11,866 nucleotides of DNA, from contig CAYMLQ010000164.1 in the NCBI GenBank assembly GCA_964390795.1, positions 1-11,866 on the forward strand. The letters are read 5' to 3'. Origin of the DNA: CAYMLQ01 sp964390795. GTDB taxonomy: Bacteria; Verrucomicrobiota; Kiritimatiellia; RFP12; UBA1067. Made by a program: the position numbers and the translations under genes. Shown one piece after another: positions 1 to 6,303 of the stretch. The notes under the pieces were generated by a model. It was not told the DNA's origin. It saw only the letters and a program-made list of their open reading frames with translations, and ran no database searches. Within the stretch, counting starts at the first letter, position 1. Each line of letters begins with the position of its first letter.

Positions 1-3000
1 CGATTGCGCCATTGATGACGACATCAGCATTCACCGTCAGAGTCCGGTCGCCGCCCAAAAGGGTCCACGCACCTGTATTGAACGTCTGAATGCCGGTCTG
101 TGTGGTAGATCCCAAGGTACACTCGCCCGCCAGTTCAACCGGCATCGAGTAACTCCGGTCGGCAGCGGGCGTGTCGCCGCTTGACCTCAGGGTGCCCCCG
201 ACTAGCTTCAGCGAGCCGCTTCCGAACGGATCATTGACACCAGCGACAAGGTCGCCGCCCTGAAGTTCCGAGCCGCCCGCGTATGTGCCGGCCACGCTGA
301 AGGTCGTGGCGAAGGCCCCCGTCTTGATAACCGCGCCGTCGCCCGCGATGGGAGACGCGCTGACGACGAGATTGCTTCCGCTGTTGTTCAACGTCAGCGT
401 CTTCGCGTTGACGCCAGTGCCGAGGCTGATCCCTCCGCTTAACGTCAGCACGCCACCCGCCGACTTTATGGCCGCGTTCGCGCTTAAGGCAATGGGGCCG
501 CTCACGGTCGCACTCAGGGTGTTGCGCAGCGCGCCATCCGTCCCGCCGACACCCGCGCCCGCGAGTGTCAGGGGCTCCGACACCGGCCCGGCGGCCGAAA
601 GCTCCAGCGTGGCCCCGCTTGCCACCGCCGTGCCCGACACGGCAGAGCCAAGCGACGAAGCGTTCGAAACCACCAGCTTGCCCGCGTTGACGGCCGTCGC
701 GCCCGTATAGTCGTTGGTCGTGCCCAGGGTCAGCATGCCAGCACCAGCTTTGACGACGCCCGTGGCCCCGCTGAGCTTGCCCAGCCCGCCCAGAACCACG
801 GCGGTGTCGCCGGTTACCGTCACCGAATAAGGCAGCAGCGGTCCGGACAGTTGCACGTTGTTGTCGGCCGCCGTCCCGTCGAATGTCACCGCGTCCGCGT
901 TCGTAAAGGACGAAGGCGTGAGGCCCGCAAGCCAGTTGACCGACACGCCCTGATCCCAGGTCGCGTCGCCAACCGTGCCGTTCCACGTCAGCGCTTTCGG
1001 CACAAAGGCGAACGACACGTTGACCTGTCCGGGCGTGTCGTAGTTGAGCGTGGCGGTGTAAGCGACGCCGCCGAGCACGGTCACGCTGAAAGTGCCGCTG
1101 CGCTCGCCTGTGTAGTTGATCAGCCGGTAGCTGCTCTGCGTATCGAGGGCGGCGGTCGGATTGATCCGGATCTCGCCTGCCGCGTTCAAGTCGCCGACAA
1201 TCGACAGCAGGTCGTTGGTGCCGCCGCCCACCGCCGTTGTTGCGCCGAGGTCAAAGGTCGCGAAACTCCCCGGCTGGAACTCCACGTTCCCTGCCAGGTT
1301 GAGCGTGCCGGCCGTACCGGCGCTGCCGGGATAAACGCCACCGGACAGCTTCGCGTTGCCTGTGACGGTTCCCGCGCCCTGCAAGGCTTGGCCCGCCCCC
1401 AGCGTAAACGTTGAGCCGAGCGCGGACACGTTCAGCGCCGCCCCTGCCGCGACGGTGACCGTCGGCGAGCCGGCGATCGAGCCGCTGCCCGAAAGCGCCA
1501 GCGTGCCGGCGCTGACCGCCGTGGCGCCGCTGTAGGTGTTCGAGGCGGAGAGCGTCAGCACGCCGGCGCCCGCCTTCGTCAGGCTGTTTCCGGCCGCGCC
1601 GCTAAGCACGCCGGACAGAAGCAAGTTGCTCGCATTGGTGATCGTGCCGGGTGCCAGCAGCGCCACTTCGTTTGTGACGCCGGCGCCGCCCGACAGGTCG
1701 GCCTCGCAGCCCAAGTTCCCGCCGTTCATCCAGAGCGGGCCCGTGCCGAGCGCGCCGGCGTTCAGCAGGACCAACAGACCCGCGCCGTTGGTTGTGCCGC
1801 CGCTGTACGCGCTCGCGCCGTCGAGGCTAAGCTTGCCCGCGCCGGACTTGACGAGGCTGCCCCCGCCGTTGAGATTCCCGAGGTTCTTCAAGGTTCCCGA
1901 CTGGGCGTTGAGTGTAATGTTCGTCACCACGCTGCCGATCGCATACCCGCCCATGTCGAGCGTGCCGCCGTTGAGGGTGATCGTGGAACTGGCCGTACCG
2001 GTTCCGAAAAGCTTATCCACGCGCTTGATATCGCTGCTGAGCGTGAGGCCGCCTCCCGTGATGTTCAGCGCAGCCACGATATTCCCGCCGGTCGTGCCGC
2101 TGCGGTTGCCCAGAATGAAGCTGGAGGCCGATGAGGTCACCGTGGCACCGGCGATGTTCATCGTGGCGGTCGCGAGCGCCGGCTGAGTGCCGCTTCCGGT
2201 AAACGAAACGTCGTTCACGCCCAGGATGACGCCGGTGTTAAAGGTGACCGCGCCGCCGTTGAGGTTGAGTGTGGCGGTGGCATTGTTATTGGCGTTTACC
2301 AAAGAATTGGCGATCCGCGCCACTGTCAGTGTGTTCACGTCGAGCGTCCCCGCCCTGAAGGTCATGGTCGCCGTGGCGTAACTGCCGCCGGCCCGGCCGG
2401 CCATGTAGAGGTTATTCACTTGCAGGTTGGAGGCCGCGTCGGCACTGGCGGACAAGTCGAGATCCCCTGTCATAGAAGTCCCGGTAGAACCGCTCGCGTT
2501 GTGAATGACATGCACATTGGCGCGCCCTGTTCCGGCCGCGTTCTTCAACAGCAGACAGCCCGAATTGGTGTTGAACGAGACGGCCCCGCTGCTGCGGCCG
2601 CTCCCGTTATAGCTGCCAATGTATAGCGTGTCCGTATTGATTGCGTTGGTTCCCGCGCCCAATTTCAGAAACTGGGTGCCAGCGTTTCCGGCAAAGCTAT
2701 TGCCAGAGGAATAACCGCCGATCCCGACGCTCGGCGCCGTGATTGTGGAGTTGCTGGCAAGAATCATACCGCTGGGCGTCGCCGTGGAACTCGTCGAGCC
2801 GCGCCCCACCAGGAGATGGCCGCTGCCGGTCGTCCCGAGATTCGCCGTGAAGGTGCCCAGCCCGGACATGTCGAGACGTGCCGTGTTGACGGAGGATGCC
2901 GTATTACTGCCCAGAAGAAAGATTCCGCCCGCCTTGTTGAACGAAAGCGCGCCAGACGCACCGCTGACATTCAGCCGCGTCGTGGCCGTCCCCGGAACAA

Positions 3001-3277
3001 ACGAATGGATGACCGCACTCCCGCTGATCTGGACAGTAGCCCCCGCGCCGATATTCAGGACGTTGGCGGTCGTGTTGGAGGTCTGGACCAGCAGGCTGTC
3101 GTAAGTCACGTTGGCGTTTTCGGTGGCGCTGGAAACCGCCGGGTCTCCGGGATACGCTCCGAAGGTCAGACCTGCGGCGTTGGCCGCACCGATCTTCGTG
3201 CCGGGCTCTGCGAAAAGAACGAGTGCGCAACCCATCCAACCGTATCTAACCCATACCTTCACATGCGTTAGCTTCAT
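1..3277 (-). CDS. Secreted protein with autotransporter-associated beta-strand repeats (partial, C-terminus beyond window)
   Basis: Reading from an ATG at 3277, 1092 codons stay open to the left edge, so the C-terminus and any anchor (PEP-CTERM motif or beta-barrel) are not visible. The start follows AAGGAG by 7 nt. The N-terminus is signal-peptide-like: basic residues, a short hydrophobic stretch (GCALVLFA), and a possible cleavage after A-N-A near residue 33. The rest is dominated by Gly, Ala, Ser, Thr, Asn, Leu and Val with short alternating beta-strand patterns, typical of a right-handed beta-helix. Four segments match the autotransporter-associated repeat (pattern K-x-G-x-G-x-L-T-L ... 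Y-S-G-x-T-x-V-x-A-G-x-L), at residues about 475-504, 566-595, 841-870 and 983-1012. A Trp cluster (W765, W774, W782) resembles the WNG...W...NW segment often seen with them. Likely role: cell-surface or extracellular structural/adhesive protein. Function and partner are unknown. It is separated from the upstream operon by 125 bp with a hairpin. Confidence 0.85.
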   Translation of the reverse strand, partial: MKLTHVKVWVRYGWMGCALVLFAEPGTKIGAANAAGLTFGAYPGDPAVSSATENANVTYDSLLVQTSNTTANVLNIGAGATVQISGSAVIHSFVPGTATTRLNVSGASGALSFNKAGGIFLLGSNTASSVNTARLDMSGLGTFTANLGTTGSGHLLVGRGSTSSTATPSGMILASNSTITAPSVGIGGYSSGNSFAGNAGTQFLKLGAGTNAINTDTLYIGSYNGSGRSSGAVSFNTNSGCLLLKNAAGTGRANVHVIHNASGSTGTSMTGDLDLSASADAASNLQVNNLYMAGRAGGSYATATMTFRAGTLDVNTLTVARIANSLVNANNNATATLNLNGGAVTFNTGVILGVNDVSFTGSGTQPALATATMNIAGATVTSSASSFILGNRSGTTGGNIVAALNITGGGLTLSSDIKRVDKLFGTGTASSTITLNGGTLDMGGYAIGSVVTNITLNAQSGTLKNLGNLNGGGSLVKSGAGKLSLDGASAYSGGTTNGAGLLVLLNAGALGTGPLWMNGGNLGCEADLSGGAGVTNEVALLAPGTITNASNLLLSGVLSGAAGNSLTKAGAGVLTLSASNTYSGATAVSAGTLALSGSGSIAGSPTVTVAAGAALNVSALGSTFTLGAGQALQGAGTVTGNAKLSGGVYPGSAGTAGTLNLAGNVEFQPGSFATFDLGATTAVGGGTNDLLSIVGDLNAAGEIRINPTAALDTQSSYRLINYTGERSGTFSVTVLGGVAYTATLNYDTPGQVNVSFAFVPKALTWNGTVGDATWDQGVSVNWLAGLTPSSFTNADAVTFDGTAADNNVQLSGPLLPYSVTVTGDTAVVLGGLGKLSGATGVVKAGAGMLTLGTTNDYTGATAVNAGKLVVSNASSLGSAVSGTAVASGATLELSAAGPVSEPLTLAGAGVGGTDGALRNTLSATVSGPIALSANAAIKSAGGVLTLSGGISLGTGVNAKTLTLNNSGSNLVVSASPIAGDGAVIKTGAFATTFSVAGTYAGGSELQGGDLVAGVNDPFGSGSLKLVGGTLRSSGDTPAADRSYSMPVELAGECTLGSTTQTGIQTFNTGAWTLLGGDRTLTVNADVVINGAI
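242..331 (-). repeat. Degenerate beta-strand repeat unit 4 (residues 983-1012)
   Basis: A weaker copy: V-I-K-T-G-A-F-A-T-T-F, then G-T-Y-A-G-G-S, then L-Q-G-G-D-L-V-A. The G-x-L-T-L core is altered, but the K-x-G and Y-x-G-G positions and the trailing G-x-L remain. Confidence 0.5.
668..757 (-). repeat. Beta-strand repeat unit 3 (residues 841-870)
   Basis: The unit reads K-A-G-A-G-M-L-T-L, then N-D-Y-T-G-A-T-A-V, then N-A-G-K-L-V-V, closely similar to unit 2 at protein level. About 245 residues of beta-rich sequence and the Trp cluster separate it from unit 2. Confidence 0.7.
1493..1582 (-). repeat. Beta-strand repeat unit 2 (residues 566-595)
   Basis: This is the best match to the family consensus in the window: K-A-G-A-G-V-L-T-L, then N-T-Y-S-G-A-T-A-V, then S-A-G-T-L-A-L. 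It lies about 60 residues after unit 1. Confidence 0.7.
1766..1855 (-). repeat. Beta-strand repeat unit 1 (residues 475-504)
   Basis: This unit encodes L-V-K-S-G-A-G-K-L-S-L followed by Y-S-G-G-T-T and G-L-L-V-L, the autotransporter-associated repeat pattern. It is a degenerate protein-level repeat, not an exact DNA repeat. Confidence 0.6.
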
Positions 3278-3284
3278 TGTATCA

Positions 3285-3290
3285 CTCCTT
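3285..3290 (-). promoter_or_regulatory. Ribosome-binding site AAGGAG of the beta-repeat protein
   Basis: AAGGAG sits 7 nt upstream of the ATG at 3277, a near-ideal Shine-Dalgarno spacing. It fixes the start of the large gene and suggests efficient translation. Confidence 0.75.
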
Positions 3291-3370
3291 TAACACGACA
3301 CACACCGCCGCGGAAAGTCAAAAGGCTGACCTAACACCAATTAACACTTTTACTGTACCTGATTCTCACG

Positions 3371-3398
3371 AAAAGCGGTATCCCCCGCATGGGGGATA
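3371..3398 (-). terminator. Candidate terminator or attenuator hairpin after the response regulator
   Basis: Positions 3379-3398 form a perfect inverted repeat: an 8-bp stem (TATCCCCC with GGGGGATA) around a 4-nt loop. On the minus strand it begins 4 nt after the regulator TAA and is followed by CCGCTTTTCG, so the T run has only four bases and is offset by four. This looks like an imperfect Rho-independent terminator for the six-gene operon. It could instead be partial, acting as an attenuator or mRNA-stabilising stem between the operon and the beta-repeat gene. Confidence 0.5.
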
Positions 3399-3402
3399 TT
3401 CC

Positions 3403-4044
3403 TTAAACGCGCAACAAGCCGAGCTCGTAGCCGCGAGCCACGGCTTCCGTCCGCCCGGAAACCTCCAACTTGGCGAGGATCGCCTTTACGTGGCTCTTCA
3501 CCGTCTCGGGGCTGATGCACAGGGCTTTGCCGATGTCCTCGCGGCTGTGGCCCCGGCTCAGCAGCTCCAGAACCTCGATTTCGCGAGGCGAAAGCACCGG
3601 CTGAGTTGCGGGACGAGCTTCCGCCTTGCGCAGAAAAAACCCGCCGCCGCCGTGCGCGGCCCGGATCGCGTCCAGCAGTTCCGCCTGATCGGCGCTCTTC
3701 GAGAGATACCCGACCGCGCCCAGCTCGCGCGCCCGCTCCGCCTCGTGCTTGAGCGGCATCCCCGCCAGCAGAAGCACGCGCACGCCAGGAAAATGGCGCA
3801 GCAGCACGAGCAGCGTCTGGAACCCGTCCGCGTCGGGCATGCGGACGTCCAGCAGCACGACGTCCGGCACGCCCGAGCGCTGACACGCCTCCACCGCCTC
3901 GGCGCCAGAGGACGCACACGCCAGAACGCGAAAGCCCTTTTCGGAAACCAGCATCGCCTCGAGCCCGCCTCGGACAACCGGGTGGTCATCCACAATCAGC
4001 ACTGAAATAGCCGCTTTTCCTAGTTCCTTCATTCCCTTGCCCAT
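3403..4044 (-). CDS. NarL/FixJ-type response regulator, REC plus LuxR HTH
   Basis: This 213-residue protein is a DNA-binding response regulator, the likely partner of the kinase that ends 13 bp upstream. The receiver domain (about 13-130) has the acidic pair D19/D20, phosphoacceptor D66 in L-L-D-V-R-M-P-D, and conserved K116 in the Y-L-S-K motif. The LuxR-type helix-turn-helix (about 148-205) has L-S-P-R-E-I-E-V-L and then S-P-E-T-V-K-S-H-V. One oddity is that the usual Thr/Ser switch residue at the end of beta-4 is A94 (L-L-L-A-G), which could change the phosphorylation response. The start is chosen at ATG 4044, just after the kinase stop; ATG 4032 is also possible because the domain only begins near residue 13. 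Upstream in-frame codons lie inside the kinase gene and encode nothing receiver-like. Its regulon is presumably this locus, by inference from position. Confidence 0.93.
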   Translation of the reverse strand: MGKGMKELGKAAISVLIVDDHPVVRGGLEAMLVSEKGFRVLACASSGAEAVEACQRSGVPDVVLLDVRMPDADGFQTLLVLLRHFPGVRVLLLAGMPLKHEAERARELGAVGYLSKSADQAELLDAIRAAHGGGGFFLRKAEARPATQPVLSPREIEVLELLSRGHSREDIGKALCISPETVKSHVKAILAKLEVSGRTEAVARGYELGLLRV

Positions 4045-4057
4045 CCATCCCGACCGT

Positions 4058-6292
4058 TCAGGTTTCCGGCTGCGGCGCTTCGACGCTGCCCGCCCCTTCC
4101 GCAACTTTTGCCTCGTGGGCGCGCCGCCACGTGACATGCGCAACAACCCGCGCGCCCGCGCCAGGCCGGCTTGTGACGGTCAGCGTTCCGCCGAGCCAGC
4201 GGAGGCGCTCCCGCATGCCGCCCAGCCCCAAATGCCCGACGCCACTCCTGTGCTCGACCGACGCGGCGGGGTCGAACCCGCAGCCGTTGTCACAGATCAC
4301 AAGCGTTATCCCCTCCTCGTCAAGCGCCACATCGATCACCACCTCGCTGGCCCGCCCGTGCCGGATCGCGTTGCCCACCGCCTCCTGCACCACCATCAAC
4401 AGGCTTCCCATCATGTGCCTCGACATCGGCCGCTCCACACCCTCGCAGCGCACCTGCACAATGCCTTGCCAGTGCTCCATCCGCTGGACCGCGTGCCGCA
4501 GCAGGCCTACGAAATCGGGGGGGCCTTCCGACTCTTCCGTCAACCCCCACAGCGCGCTCCGCAGGCCACCCTGCGTGTGGCGGAGCGACTCGCGCGCGTG
4601 CTCCATCTGCGCCTGGGCTGCGCCCGGATCGTCGGGCAGATAGTTGAGCGCCGCCTTGAGCCGGAACATCGAGCCGGCCAGAAGCTGCTGGAATCCGTCA
4701 TGCAGGTCGTGCGCCAGTCGAAGCCGCTCGCGCTTGGTGGCCTCGAACTCCAGTTCTGCGTCCCGGTGCGCGCGCAGCGACAGCTCCAGCCGCGCAGCTT
4801 GTCGCGCCACCACCCGGCGCAGCACCACAATCCACAGGAACCCCGCCAAGACCAGCGCCGCCAGCAGGCCGACCGTCCAGTTGACCCGCTGCGGCGTCCA
4901 CCACGGCGCGCGGCGGATGACCTGAATGTCTGACTGATCCCGCATGTGCAGGTTCACGTTGGCCACCTCTACCCAGTCGCCCGAGGGCGAAGAAACGCGA
5001 TAATTCACATTCGCGACCCCGGTCGCGCTCATAAAAGCGCCCGGATTCAGGCCACTCAAGAGCGTCGATCCCGCTTCGACCGGAAGACTGGCCGTGATGA
5101 AGCGCCCCTCATCGCCCAGCGTCAGCCAGCAGTTCTTCCCTTTGTGCTCCACCCCGACCAGCCAGCCCTCGATGGTCACCAGCGCGCCGTTCCACTCGAT
5201 CACATCCGGCTTCTGAGACGGATCCCCTCCGCTCGTCAGCAAGTTCTCGATGGACGTCATGATCGGCTCAGGTACCCGGCTCGCCCCCACCTTACGGACA
5301 AGCGCGCTCTCCAAGCGCGTGATCGCGCTGTTAAAATTGACAAACCCGACTGCCTCCACCAAGTCGCCGGGCAGCCAGGTTTCGCGCCCGTCCACCGACA
5401 CCCGAAGTGTCCGATCCTCCTCCTGCAGGTAGAGAAAATCGCCGGGGCGGCAAACCGTCACCACGCCGCACACCTTGTGCCGATGTAAATTCACGCTGCC
5501 CGTGGAGAAAGGGCGCAGATCCGACAGGCTGACGGTCGGCAGATCGAACGGATCGTCCTTGGCAGGCTGAAGGACCTGCAAGTCCTCACGGAGATTCGTC
5601 TGGACGCTCACGCCCATCAGCTCCCAGCGCGCGTTGAAGATGGGCAGCATGCACCCGCTGACGCGGACCCGCGCATCGACAAGCCTCTCGGGATTCTCGT
5701 AGGGCACATCCAGCAGCACCACCTGAAAGCGCTGGAACAGCGTGCCCACATGCAGGCTGATACCCCGCCCGCCCTCCAGCCGCTTCGCCACGCGCACCAC
5801 GCCCTCCACGGCCACGCGCTGCGCGTCCAGCGTTCCGGAGAACAGGTCAAAGATGTCCGACTCCTTCGGCTTCGGCAGCGGGCCGTTCCCCAGCACGCGG
5901 AACGTGCGCGGAACAATGACTGGCGAGTAGTTCCCCGGGTCGCTCACGCCCTCGACCTCGACCTGATCGCCCGCCCGCAGCCGGCCGGCCTCCTCGCCGC
6001 TCATCTGGAAGAGTGCCCGCTCTTGCGCGAGGCTGACGTTGCAGTAGACGCCCGCCACGCCATCGTCCACAACGAACATCTTCAGCGGCTCAGTCGTGCG
6101 ATACGTAACAGTGCCTCGGATCCGAACGGGGAGGCCCTGGAGCGCCCGATCCTTGGAGAGTTGGCGAATCTCGGCAATCGTGGTGATCAGGCTACGGTCA
6201 ACAGGCGGCTCAAACGGCTCGGAGGCGCACAACGATAACGCCGCCCCGCAGAGCGCGCCAAAAACCCGCCATTTTCTGAACGACCGCATCAT
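4058..6292 (-). CDS. Membrane sensor histidine kinase (HisKA_3/DesK-NarX type) with large periplasmic domain
   Basis: This 744-residue kinase has a signal-peptide-like N-terminus (hydrophobic to about residue 23) and a periplasmic part of about 445 residues. That part contains several beta-rich OB-fold-like segments with patterns such as V-R-I-R-G-T-V, V-E-V-E-G-V, V-A-V-E-G-V-V and V-T-I-E-G-W. One transmembrane helix follows at about 473-491, then a short linker or coiled coil (494-522). The dimerisation/phosphoacceptor motif L-A-H-D-L-H-D places the phosphorylated histidine at H531. The ATPase domain shows the N-box Q-E-A-V-G-N-A-I-R-H (636-645), the G1 box D-N-G-C-G-F (668-673) and a G2-like G-L-G-G-M (689-693). 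There is no cytoplasmic PAS, HAMP or receiver domain. The gene starts 11 bp after the GH67-like gene (GAGGG nearby; ATG 6289 is an alternative) and ends 13 bp before the regulator. It likely senses a periplasmic ligand linked to the upstream enzymes; the ligand is unknown. Confidence 0.92.
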   Translation of the reverse strand: MMRSFRKWRVFGALCGAALSLCASEPFEPPVDRSLITTIAEIRQLSKDRALQGLPVRIRGTVTYRTTEPLKMFVVDDGVAGVYCNVSLAQERALFQMSGEEAGRLRAGDQVEVEGVSDPGNYSPVIVPRTFRVLGNGPLPKPKESDIFDLFSGTLDAQRVAVEGVVRVAKRLEGGRGISLHVGTLFQRFQVVLLDVPYENPERLVDARVRVSGCMLPIFNARWELMGVSVQTNLREDLQVLQPAKDDPFDLPTVSLSDLRPFSTGSVNLHRHKVCGVVTVCRPGDFLYLQEEDRTLRVSVDGRETWLPGDLVEAVGFVNFNSAITRLESALVRKVGASRVPEPIMTSIENLLTSGGDPSQKPDVIEWNGALVTIEGWLVGVEHKGKNCWLTLGDEGRFITASLPVEAGSTLLSGLNPGAFMSATGVANVNYRVSSPSGDWVEVANVNLHMRDQSDIQVIRRAPWWTPQRVNWTVGLLAALVLAGFLWIVVLRRVVARQAARLELSLRAHRDAELEFEATKRERLRLAHDLHDGFQQLLAGSMFRLKAALNYLPDDPGAAQAQMEHARESLRHTQGGLRSALWGLTEESEGPPDFVGLLRHAVQRMEHWQGIVQVRCEGVERPMSRHMMGSLLMVVQEAVGNAIRHGRASEVVIDVALDEEGITLVICDNGCGFDPAASVEHRSGVGHLGLGGMRERLRWLGGTLTVTSRPGAGARVVAHVTWRRAHEAKVAEGAGSVEAPQPET

Positions 6293-6303
6293 TTGCCCTC
6301 AGT

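Noticed and set aside
285..2626. Several plus-strand open frames opposite the beta-repeat gene (for example 1536-2186)
   Set aside because: The minus frame is open for 1092 codons with family repeats and a ribosome site. The plus-strand products are Pro/Val/Ala-rich complements of Gly/Thr/Asn codons.
3293..3321. Possible sigma-70 promoter with TTGACT (3316-3321) ahead of the beta-repeat gene
   Set aside because: The -10 position at 17 bp spacing reads TCGTGT, a poor match, and transcription would begin inside or after the ribosome-binding site. TACAGT (3352-3357) and GTTAAT (3340-3345) lack a -35 partner.
6223..6292. Lipoprotein signal at the kinase N-terminus (Cys15 or Cys22)
   Set aside because: The residues before each Cys do not fit the L-(A/S)-(G/A)-C lipobox, so an ordinary signal sequence or uncleaved N-terminal membrane anchor is more likely.
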